The notes below the pieces were generated by a model. It saw only the letters and a program-made list of their open reading frames with translations. It was not told the DNA's origin and did no database searches. Below are positions 1-8,528 of a DNA stretch of 10,947 nt, piece by piece. The stretch's first letter is position 1, and every line of letters starts with the position of its first letter. The translations under genes were made by a program, and so were the position numbers. The stretch is from NCBI GenBank assembly GCA_031419455.1, contig JANOKS010000077.1, positions 1 through 10,947 on the forward strand. The letters run 5' to 3'. Source of the stretch: UBA7672 sp031419455 (GTDB taxonomy: Bacteria > Pseudomonadota > Alphaproteobacteria > Caulobacterales > Hyphomonadaceae).

Positions 1-2
1 TT

Positions 3-18
3 CATGCGGCCGATTATA
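3..18 (-). promoter_or_regulatory. Possible -10 box close to a start codon at the window edge
   Basis: On the minus strand a perfect TATAAT (13-18) lies 7 bases before an ATG (3-5) that would open a gene running left out of the window. That spacing would put the transcription start at or next to the ATG, giving a leaderless message. No good -35 box is visible 16-18 bases upstream, and only five bases of the supposed gene can be seen, so this is a weak call. Confidence 0.2.
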
Positions 19-52
19 CGCCCGCATTTGACCCCGCCGATCCTGTGCCTCT

Positions 53-141
53 GTTTCCCCCAAATTTTTGGTGCAAGTCACTGAATTCACGGGCGAAGAT
101 TTCTGAGTTTCCCCCAAACTTGTACAACGAGTTTCCCCCAA
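53..141. repeat. Three copies of a GTTTCCCCCAA motif
   Basis: GTTTCCCCCAA occurs at 53-63, 107-117 and 131-141; the first two copies share one more base (GTTTCCCCCAAA). The starts are 54 and 24 bases apart, both multiples of three. Read on the minus strand the copies therefore fall in one frame and give a recurring FGGN peptide, but the surrounding frame does not look like a gene. The motif could be a protein-binding array, part of a dispersed intergenic repeat, or the remnant of a coding repeat. The 355 bases before htpX hold this array and the inverted repeat next to it, with no convincing gene. Confidence 0.6.
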
Positions 142-155
142 TCTCGGCGCCATTT

Positions 156-309
156 CCCTCGCTGTGGGCAGCCCCCTCCGGCCCTTCGGGCCACCTCCCC
201 CGGCTTCGCCGAGGGAGGACGTCGCGCCACACGGGGAAGTCCTCCCTCGCACGGAGTGCGGGGGAGGTGGCGCGCGAAGCGTGACGGAGGGGGCTGCCGC
301 AGCGGGGGG
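156..309. repeat. Large nested inverted repeat (REP/MITE-like, cloverleaf fold)
   Basis: Three perfect stem segments pair in order: 167-180 with 285-298 (14 bp), 191-201 with 260-270 (11 bp), and 211-220 with 239-248 (10 bp). The bases between them form side hairpins: GGCCCTTCGGGCC (180-192), GGCTTCGCC (202-210), GCACGGAGTGC (249-259) and a GCGCGAAGCG-type arm (271-284). Weaker pairing extends outward to about 156 and 309. The terminal loop is 221-238. The element ends 47 bases beyond the htpX stop, so it could terminate or stabilise that transcript, although no T-run follows. The symmetry suggests a non-autonomous repeat element; I cannot tell its copy number from one window. Confidence 0.75.
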
Positions 310-355
310 AGCTTGTGAAAAATTACTGCCGCCAGGACTGGCGTTTGCTGGCGCC

Positions 356-1306
356 TCAGCCCCAGGGTCCGGGCTTGCGGTCCTGCTTGTCCCATGGGCC
401 CTGCGGCTTGTTACGGCGAGGCGAGACGAGTTCCGGTTGCGGCGCTGGCGCGCGTCCGCCGAACCGGGCTGCGAGCGCTTCGACGCGGTTCTGCGTGCTC
501 GGGTGGGTCGAGAACAGGCTGTCGGCGCCGCGCCCGGCGAGTGGGTTGATGATGAACATGTGCGCGGTCGCCGGATTGCGTTCGGCTTGCAGATTGACGC
601 GGCCGCCGCGCGCGTAGGCGTCGATCTTCTGCAGGGCCGAGGAGAGCGCGGCAGGGTCGCCGGAGATTTCCGCGCCGCCGGCGTCGGCCTCGTATTCGCG
701 GCCACGGCTGATCGCCATCTGGACGAGGGCAGCCGCCATTGGCGCGAGGATCATGATGGCGATGACGCCGATGACGCCGCCGGGGCGCTCGCGGTTATTG
801 CCGCCGAAGAAGAAAGCGAAGTTGGCCAGCGCCGAGATCGCGCCGGCGATGGTGGCGGTGACCGTCATGGTCAGCGTGTCGCGGTTCTTCACATGCGCCA
901 GTTCGTGCCCCATCACCGCCCGGATTTCGCGGCGGTCGAGCATGGCGAGCAAGCCGGTGGTGGCGGCGACGGCGGCGTGCGCCGGATCGCGGCCGGTGGC
1001 GAACGCGTTCGGCTGGTCGCTTTCAATGATGGTGATCATCGGCATCGGCATGCCGGCGCGCTGCGCCATCTCGCGCACGTCGCTGGCATAAGCGCGGACG
1101 CGGGCGTCGGGATGGTTGGGCGGGACTTCCTGCGCCTTGTACATGGAGAGCACGATCTTGTCGGCGTTCCAGTAGCTGATCAGGTTGCCGACCAGCGCGA
1201 AGGCCAGGGCTATGGCCATGCCGGCGGGACCGCCGATCAGGTAGCCGACGCCGACGAACAAGGCCGTCATCGCGGCCAGGAGCATGAAGGTCTTGATGTG
1301 GTTCAT
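356..1306 (-). CDS. htpX: Membrane zinc metalloprotease HtpX (M48B)
   Basis: HtpX is an inner-membrane zinc protease that degrades damaged membrane proteins alongside FtsH. This 316-residue product shows the family layout: two N-terminal membrane segments (about 7-25 and 27-45), the catalytic HELAH motif at 134-138 (zinc ligands H134 and H138, base E135), two further hydrophobic segments (about 147-168 and 178-197), and the REYEAD motif at 203-208 whose first Glu (E204) is the expected third zinc ligand. The length is slightly above that of E. coli HtpX (about 290). The extra part is a Pro/Arg-rich, probably cytoplasmic tail ending in GPWG. The start ATG has only a weak AGGTG just upstream. 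A DUF4399 lipoprotein gene lies 87 bases upstream on the same strand, so co-transcription is possible. A CTTGAG sequence in the gap loosely resembles a heat-shock -35 box, but I see no convincing -10 partner. Confidence 0.95.
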   Translation of the reverse strand: MNHIKTFMLLAAMTALFVGVGYLIGGPAGMAIALAFALVGNLISYWNADKIVLSMYKAQEVPPNHPDARVRAYASDVREMAQRAGMPMPMITIIESDQPNAFATGRDPAHAAVAATTGLLAMLDRREIRAVMGHELAHVKNRDTLTMTVTATIAGAISALANFAFFFGGNNRERPGGVIGVIAIMILAPMAAALVQMAISRGREYEADAGGAEISGDPAALSSALQKIDAYARGGRVNLQAERNPATAHMFIINPLAGRGADSLFSTHPSTQNRVEALAARFGGRAPAPQPELVSPRRNKPQGPWDKQDRKPGPWG

Positions 1307-1393
1307 GCACCTAATCTGGCCCTTCGCGGCGCAGGCTCAAGATGCCGGGCGGGGGCGGAAGGTCACAGAATCGCCAACTCGGCGGTTCCGGGC

Positions 1394-1924
1394 CTACTGC
1401 ACGTTGACCGTGATCTTGTCCGACATGATCGGCGTGGGCTTGTGCAGCTCATGGTTCAGGTCGCCGAAAGCGAGCTGGAGCGTATGTGGTCCGGGGGCAA
1501 GCTGCAGCACCACTTCGGTCTGGCCGCCGCCGAAATGCATGTGCTGCTCGTCGTTGGGAATCGCGAACTGCTTTTCCTCGTCGCTCAGCTCGGTGTCGAT
1601 GAGGAGGTGATGGTGGCCGGTGGCGGGCTTGTCGGTCAGCGCCGGCGCAACACCGATGCCGCTGGCCCCGAACACCACGCGGAAGGATTGCGGCACGGTC
1701 ATGCCGTCGCGCAGGTTGACGAAGTAGACCAGCGGACCGGGCGCGCCGTGAATCGCGACCCCTTCGGCGTCACGCGTGGCGAGCGCGTCGGCCACAGCTG
1801 CATCTGTCGCGACCTGCGCTGCGGCCGGATCAGGCGCCGCGGCGTCCGGCGGGGCGCTCGCGCCATTGCAGGCGGCGAGGGACATGGCGAGGGCAGTCGC
1901 GGCAATGAGGCTGGCAAGACGCAT
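1394..1924 (-). CDS. DUF4399 domain lipoprotein
   Basis: The 176-residue product starts with a lipoprotein signal: a hydrophobic stretch ending in SLAAC, with C19 as the likely lipidated residue. An Ala/Pro/Asp-rich linker (about 20-60) follows. Residues 65-176 carry the DUF4399 signature: VYFVNLRDG (66-74), the substitute-free block DKPATGHHHLLID (98-110), HMHFGGGQTE (128-137), GDLNHELH (154-161) and MSDKITV (167-173). The domain has a beta-sandwich-like pattern and clustered histidines that could bind metal; that is inference, since the family has no established function known to me. It probably sits at the outer or inner membrane facing the periplasm. AGGGAA about 8 bases before the ATG is a fair ribosome binding site. 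It lies upstream of htpX on the same strand and diverges from the secreted-protein gene at 2021. Confidence 0.88.
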   Translation of the reverse strand: MRLASLIAATALAMSLAACNGASAPPDAAAPDPAAAQVATDAAVADALATRDAEGVAIHGAPGPLVYFVNLRDGMTVPQSFRVVFGASGIGVAPALTDKPATGHHHLLIDTELSDEEKQFAIPNDEQHMHFGGGQTEVVLQLAPGPHTLQLAFGDLNHELHKPTPIMSDKITVNVQ

Positions 1925-2006
1925 GGCAGGTTCCCTGTTTCACCGTTGCATAGCATGTGCAGGTCATCCGGCGAGAGGGGGCGGGATGAAATCGGACAGG
2001 CCGCGT

Positions 2007-2014
2007 GTTAGATC
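2007..2014 (+). promoter_or_regulatory. Possible -10 box placing transcription start near the ATG at 2021
   Basis: GTTAGATC matches the alphaproteobacterial -10 pattern GCTANAWC at all but one base and ends 6 bases before the start codon. No Shine-Dalgarno sequence lies in between, and the in-frame TAG at 2009-2011 rules out an earlier start in this frame. Together these suggest a leaderless message. A clear -35 box is not visible, so the call rests on the -10 alone. Confidence 0.35.
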
Positions 2015-2020
2015 ACGCTT

Positions 2021-2968
2021 ATGCGATCATTTCTCGTAGCCGCCGCACTCTCCAGCATGGTGTCTCCCGCGCTGGCGCAGGATAGCGCCGCCGCGCCGCG
2101 CACCTCGTTCGGTGCACCCGATCTGGAGGGCGTGTGGTCGACGTTGACCGCGACGCCGCTGGAGCGCCCACCCACATTCGACGGCCCGACCACAACGGAG
2201 GAGCGCGCCGCGGTGTTCGCCATGGCGAGCCCGGATGCGTTTACTTCCGACATGAGCGACGGCGTCGGCGCGCGTCAGTCGGAATGGTGGGAGTTCGGCG
2301 GCGGCATGACGCGCATCAATGGCGAGATCCGGACATCGCTGATCGTCGATCCGCCGGACGGCCGCATGCCCTACAGCGACGCCGGCCGCGCGACGCTCAG
2401 GCAATTGCAAGGCGAGGTGATGACCGGGTTCGACGGGCCGGAGGCGCGGCCCGCGACCGAGCGGTGCCTCGCCGGCGGCTCGGGCTCGACGGGCGCGCCG
2501 CTGTTCGTGCCGCGCTACAATGCCAACTACCAGATCGTGCAGACGCAGGATCACATCGTGATCCTCGCCGAGCAGAACCATGACGCGCGGATTATCCGGC
2601 TCGACAAGAAGCCCCAGCCAGACGGGATGCGACGCTGGATGGGATACTCACTCGGCCGTTGGGAGGGCGATACGCTGGTCGTCGAAACCACCGGCTTCGT
2701 GCCAGGCGACGCGTTCAAGCCGGCGACGCCGATCCTCGTCGGCCACAATGCACGCGTGACCGAGCGCTTCACGCGGATTTCGGAGAGGGAGATCCTCTAT
2801 CGTTTTCATGTCGAGGATCCCGAGACATTCTCGCGCCCATGGTCTGCCGAGATGCTGCTGGCCGCTACCGCTGGGCCGATGTTTGAGTATGCCTGTCACG
2901 AGGCGAACCTCTCGATGGCCAACATGCTCGCGGGCGGACGGGCGGTCGAGCGTGGGAAGCCGCGCTAG
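2021..2968 (+). CDS. Secreted protein of an uncharacterised family
   Basis: The 315-residue product has a classical signal peptide (residues 1-19, cleavage after ALA, mature N-terminus at Q20). The mature part resembles a widespread family of exported proteins with no known function, seen in Acidobacteria and Proteobacteria. Recognisable blocks are LEGVWS (35-40), SLIVDPPDGRMPY (106-118), NYQIVQT (169-175), DARIIRLD (188-195), GRWEGDTLVVET (212-223), SRPWSAE (271-277) and YACHE (290-294). Two cysteines, C149 and C292, remain in the mature protein and could form a disulfide in the periplasm. I see no known catalytic motif. The ATG at 2021 is preceded by an in-frame stop and has no ribosome binding site; a -10-like sequence sits just before it. 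The stop lies 7 bases from the stop of the convergent lipoprotein gene. I am confident that it is a real exported protein; the function is unknown. Confidence 0.88.
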   Translation: MRSFLVAAALSSMVSPALAQDSAAAPRTSFGAPDLEGVWSTLTATPLERPPTFDGPTTTEERAAVFAMASPDAFTSDMSDGVGARQSEWWEFGGGMTRINGEIRTSLIVDPPDGRMPYSDAGRATLRQLQGEVMTGFDGPEARPATERCLAGGSGSTGAPLFVPRYNANYQIVQTQDHIVILAEQNHDARIIRLDKKPQPDGMRRWMGYSLGRWEGDTLVVETTGFVPGDAFKPATPILVGHNARVTERFTRISEREILYRFHVEDPETFSRPWSAEMLLAATAGPMFEYACHEANLSMANMLAGGRAVERGKPR

Positions 2969-2975
2969 AACCGGC

Positions 2976-4190
2976 TCAATTCAGGATCGCCGCCAGCAGC
3001 AGGCCGTCGCCGCGGGTGAGCATGCCGAACCGGCCCCACGCATTCAGCGTCACCAGCTTGCCCTGTTCCAGATAGGGCGCGATCGATGCGCCCTGGATGA
3101 GCAGCGCGACATTGAGATCGGGCGGGTCGGTCAGCAGTCGCCGCAGGTTGATGCCGACACCCGTGGTCGCGCCTTCAGGGCCTGGCGGCGTGCGCCAGAA
3201 GGGGATGAGGGCGCGGCCTTCGAGCATCTCCTCGAGTTCGGCGAGGACCTCCTGCCAACCCGTAGCGACCTCGGCCGTGATCTCGATGCCGAAGGGCGAT
3301 GTCTGCGACGGGTTGGGCAGCCATTCATGGTCGTTGTCGGTTTCGGACATCAGCTCGGGCCAGAACTTCCTGTTGTGCGCGATCATCGCGCGGAAATGGT
3401 CAAGCGCCTTGCGCGCGCGCGCCGCATCCGGCTTGCCGTCCAGCGCGACAAGCACGGCGGCGATCTGGTCGATCAGGTCATCCGTTCCGAACAGCGGGTC
3501 GGGCGCACCGATCGCGCCGGCCTCCGCCATTTTCTGACGGCCATCGAAGACGGTTCTGATTGCTGACGTCGGATCGACTGACAGCACCATCTCGCTCGTT
3601 CCGGAAATCAGGTGGACGTAGGCGGCCAGCCACTCTGCGTCTGCCGTGTCGAAGCGGATCGTGCCGTCGAAGCTTGCCCAGTCGGCCTGCGCGCCGAGGC
3701 TTTCGAGGATCACACGAAGCGACTCCCACTCGGCGCGCTTGTTGTCGCCGTCGATGTCGAACCACAGCGCATCGAGCGGCAGCTCGATGGCGAACTGGCC
3801 ATCGGTCGCGGCGACAAGCGCCGTGCTCGCGCCGTCGAGATGTTGCAGCGCGCTCTTGAGTGCTGTCTCGATGAAGTCGGGGCTGAACTTTGCGTTGGGA
3901 TTGGGCGGCAGCGGCGCGGCCATGCCCGGGATGAACGGCACGCTGCCGTCATAGCTGTTGTAGCGGGTCTGCAGGATCGCCTCGATCGCGCGCAGGAAGC
4001 GGATGCCGCCAAGCTGGAAACCGGTCTCCGCCGTTCGCGCTCGGCTGGCGAGGGCGGCGTCGGCCGCGGCAAGGCCATCGCTCGCCAGAATCACCTCGAC
4101 CGCTCGCTGGTCCTGCGAAACCGGCGTCGTTGCCGGCCCCTGGCAGGCGGAAATCACGAGCGCGAGGCAGGCAACCCGAATCGCTTTCAT
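2976..4190 (-). CDS. Uncharacterised lipoprotein with an EF-hand-like acidic loop
   Basis: I do not recognise a named family for this 404-residue protein. I placed the start at the ATG at 4190 because it begins a lipoprotein signal (hydrophobic core, then ISAC with C16 as the lipidated residue) and has AGGGACGG about 8 bases upstream. An earlier ATG at 4262 would bury the signal behind 24 residues. The rest is mostly helical and acidic. D145, D147, D149 and E156 in DIDGDNKRAEWE have the spacing of an EF-hand or dockerin calcium loop, although the usual glycine at loop position 6 is an asparagine. A Pro-rich stretch, PGMAAPLPPNPNAKF, lies at 88-102. Trp residues recur along the chain. It is probably anchored to a membrane on the periplasmic side. 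It stands alone on its strand, between a convergent and a divergent neighbour. Confidence 0.85.
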   Translation of the reverse strand: MKAIRVACLALVISACQGPATTPVSQDQRAVEVILASDGLAAADAALASRARTAETGFQLGGIRFLRAIEAILQTRYNSYDGSVPFIPGMAAPLPPNPNAKFSPDFIETALKSALQHLDGASTALVAATDGQFAIELPLDALWFDIDGDNKRAEWESLRVILESLGAQADWASFDGTIRFDTADAEWLAAYVHLISGTSEMVLSVDPTSAIRTVFDGRQKMAEAGAIGAPDPLFGTDDLIDQIAAVLVALDGKPDAARARKALDHFRAMIAHNRKFWPELMSETDNDHEWLPNPSQTSPFGIEITAEVATGWQEVLAELEEMLEGRALIPFWRTPPGPEGATTGVGINLRRLLTDPPDLNVALLIQGASIAPYLEQGKLVTLNAWGRFGMLTRGDGLLLAAILN

Positions 4191-4293
4191 CACACGTCCG
4201 TCCCTGCGCCCCAGCTGTGGGGCTGTGGGCACTCTAACGCCCCCACCGCTAGGCGTGGCCAAGAAAGTCAGCGGCTCCCAATTTTCATGCTTT

Positions 4294-4316
4294 GTTCACG
4301 AGAACATTTGTAGTAC
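4294..4316 (+). promoter_or_regulatory. LexA (SOS) box-like site upstream of recA
   Basis: GAAC (4302-4305), seven bases, then GTAC (4313-4316) matches the alphaproteobacterial LexA operator GAAC-N7-GAAC (reverse complement GTTC-N7-GTTC) except for one base. It overlaps an inverted repeat, GTTC-ACGA-GAAC (4294-4305). The site lies 74 bases before the recA start, where SOS control of recA would be expected. TTGTTC (4292-4297) and the TAGTAC region might be the promoter elements it covers, but I cannot define the promoter with confidence. Confidence 0.6.
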
Positions 4317-4377
4317 ACACATCAAAGATGAGCTGGGAATCGGACGGATTTGCCGCCCCACCACCAGCATGGCACAT

Positions 4378-4383
4378 GAGGAG
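4378..4383 (+). promoter_or_regulatory. Ribosome binding site that fixes the recA start
   Basis: GAGGAG lies 6 bases before the ATG at 4390. It favours that start over the in-frame ATG at 4369, which would add seven residues and has no good Shine-Dalgarno sequence. Confidence 0.8.
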
Positions 4384-4389
4384 TCGAAC

Positions 4390-5457
4390 ATGGCGGGCGC
4401 CGCTCTGAAGCTGGTGGAAGACAAGGGCATGGACAAGCAGAAGGCCCTTGAAACGGCGCTCGGCCAGATCGAGCGCAATTTCGGCAAGGGCTCGATCATG
4501 CGCCTTGGCGAACAGCGCGCCATGGATATCGAGGCGCTGTCCACCGGCTCGCTGAGCCTGGATATTGCACTCGGCATTGGCGGCCTGCCGCGCGGCCGCA
4601 TCATCGAAATCTACGGTCCGGAAAGCTCGGGCAAGACGACGCTCGCGTTGCACGTCATTGCGGAAGCCCAGAAGAGCGGTGGGGTCGGCGCCTTCATCGA
4701 TGCCGAGCACGCGCTCGATCCTGTCTATGCCGGCAAGCTCGGCGTCGATCTCGACGACCTGCTGGTCTCGCAACCGGACACGGGCGAACAGGCGCTTGAG
4801 ATTGCGGATACGCTGGTTAGGTCCGGCGCGGTCGACGTGCTGGTGATCGACTCGGTCGCTGCGTTGACGCCGCGCGCCGAACTTGAGGGCGAGATGGGCG
4901 ACAGCCTGCCGGGCCTGCAGGCGAGGCTCATGAGCCAGGCGCTGCGCAAGCTGACGGCGTCGGTCTCCAAGTCCAAGACCATGGTGATCTTCATCAACCA
5001 GATCCGCATGAAGATCGGCGTGATGTATGGCTCGCCGGAAACCACCACGGGCGGCAACGCCCTGAAATTCTACGCTTCCGTGCGCCTCGACATCCGCCGG
5101 GTCGGCTCGATCAAGGACCGCGACGAGGTGATCGGCAACGAGACCCGCGTGAAGGTGGTCAAGAACAAGGTCGCCCCGCCATTCCGCCAGGTCGATTTCG
5201 ACATCATCTACGGCGAAGGCATCTCCAAGACGGGCGAGCTGATCGATCTCGGCGTGAAGGGCAATATCATCGAGAAGTCGGGCTCCTGGTTCTCCTACGG
5301 GTCGCAGCGGATTGGTCAGGGCCGCGAGAACGCCCGCAAATTCCTCAAGGAAAATCCCGCCACGGCGGCGGAGATCGAGGACGCCATCCGCCGGAATTCC
5401 GGTGTTCTCGGCGAGACCCTGCTGGTCGAAGGCAAGGAAGAGGAAGACGAGGAATAG
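4390..5457 (+). CDS. recA: Recombinase RecA
   Basis: RecA forms ATP-dependent filaments on single-stranded DNA, drives homologous strand exchange and triggers LexA self-cleavage in the SOS response. The 355-residue product is full length and shows the key elements: an N-terminal helix with MDKQKALETAL (14-24), Walker A GPESSGKT (76-83), catalytic E106 in DAEHALD, Walker B ending at D154 in VLVIDS, Q204 in FINQIR at the start of loop L2, and the GSPETTTGGNALKFY block (214-228). The C-terminus is a short acidic tail (KEEEDEE), which in RecA moderates DNA binding. The N-terminus MAGAALKLVE is the form I expect in alphaproteobacteria. It is transcribed alone: an SOS-like operator lies upstream and a strong terminator follows. 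The lipoprotein gene upstream is divergent. Confidence 0.99.
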   Translation: MAGAALKLVEDKGMDKQKALETALGQIERNFGKGSIMRLGEQRAMDIEALSTGSLSLDIALGIGGLPRGRIIEIYGPESSGKTTLALHVIAEAQKSGGVGAFIDAEHALDPVYAGKLGVDLDDLLVSQPDTGEQALEIADTLVRSGAVDVLVIDSVAALTPRAELEGEMGDSLPGLQARLMSQALRKLTASVSKSKTMVIFINQIRMKIGVMYGSPETTTGGNALKFYASVRLDIRRVGSIKDRDEVIGNETRVKVVKNKVAPPFRQVDFDIIYGEGISKTGELIDLGVKGNIIEKSGSWFSYGSQRIGQGRENARKFLKENPATAAEIEDAIRRNSGVLGETLLVEGKEEEDEE

Positions 5458-5500
5458 GACCTGGCGGCTCTGTCCGCGCGGGTTTGTTGTTTCCAGTACG

Positions 5501-5535
5501 GGAAGCGCCGGCCTCTGGCCGGCGTTTCCTTTTTT
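5501..5535 (+). terminator. Intrinsic terminator of recA
   Basis: A perfect GC stem, CGCCGGCC (5506-5513) with GGCCGGCG (5517-5524), closes on a TCT loop. It is extended outward by GGAAG/TTTCC pairing and followed by a T-rich run with six T at 5530-5535. It lies 43 bases past the recA stop and separates recA from alaS. Confidence 0.93.
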
Positions 5536-5583
5536 CCGTTCTGGGCAGACCGGATTATCGGCCCGGCGGGCGGGTTCGCCGCC

Positions 5584-5612
5584 TTGGCGGATTAGCGGGG
5601 CAGCCCTATACC
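5584..5612 (+). promoter_or_regulatory. Likely alaS promoter
   Basis: TTGGCG (5584-5589) and TATACC (5607-5612) are spaced by exactly 17 bases. They lie downstream of the recA terminator, so alaS needs a promoter here. Transcription would start near 5619 and leave a leader of about 135-140 bases before the ATG at 5755. I recognise no known riboswitch or T-box in that leader. A short hairpin (5569-5583) abuts the -35 box. Confidence 0.5.
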
Positions 5613-5754
5613 GCCCTCAAGGTTCCCGCGCCGGGCTGGGATGGCTGGCGCCGGAACCCCAACTGACCGGACGTGGGACACGTGGACCCGCCAACCCCAT
5701 GGCGGCTCCGCAGCCTGCGCCCCTATCTACGCCTGCCGATTGCTGGAGCCGCCG

Positions 5755-8469
<2,715 letters not shown>

Positions 8470-8485
8470 CTACCGGACCCGCCTT

Positions 8486-8513
8486 GCGGAACGCCAGGCG
8501 CCCGGCGTTCCGC
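8486..8513. terminator. Hairpin between the convergent alaS and icd genes
   Basis: GCGGAACGCC (8486-8495) pairs perfectly with GGCGTTCCGC (8504-8513) around an 8-base loop. It lies 16 bases past the alaS stop and 15 bases past the icd stop, so it could end transcripts from both sides. Neither side has a T-run, so it is not a textbook intrinsic terminator. Confidence 0.6.
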
Positions 8514-8528
8514 GGTACACGATCGCCC

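Noticed and set aside
14..232. Small minus-strand frame containing the FGGN repeats
   Set aside because: Its first half is translation of the inverted repeat, it has no ribosome binding site and no protein-like composition. I treat the DNA repeat as the real signal.
1307..1393. Heat-shock promoter for htpX
   Set aside because: A CTTGAG sequence is present on the minus strand, but no matching -10 element at proper spacing is visible.
164..2011. Long plus-strand open frame (615 codons) across htpX and the DUF4399 gene
   Set aside because: It is antisense to two genes with clear family motifs, and its product is Arg/Gly/Ala/His-rich low-complexity sequence, typical of shadow frames in GC-rich DNA.
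4191..4262. Earlier start at 4262 for the minus-strand lipoprotein
   Set aside because: It would bury the lipoprotein signal behind 24 residues; the ATG at 4190 has a ribosome binding site and begins the signal directly.
4369..4389. Upstream ATG as recA start
   Set aside because: GAGGAG is placed for the ATG at 4390, and MAGAALKL matches the usual alphaproteobacterial RecA N-terminus.
4328..4408. Short frame in the recA leader starting at 4328
   Set aside because: It overlaps the recA start out of frame, has no ribosome binding site and no support as a leader peptide.
5641..5754. In-frame ATG at 5641 as the alaS start
   Set aside because: It would add 38 residues with no family similarity, and GGAG is correctly placed only before 5755.
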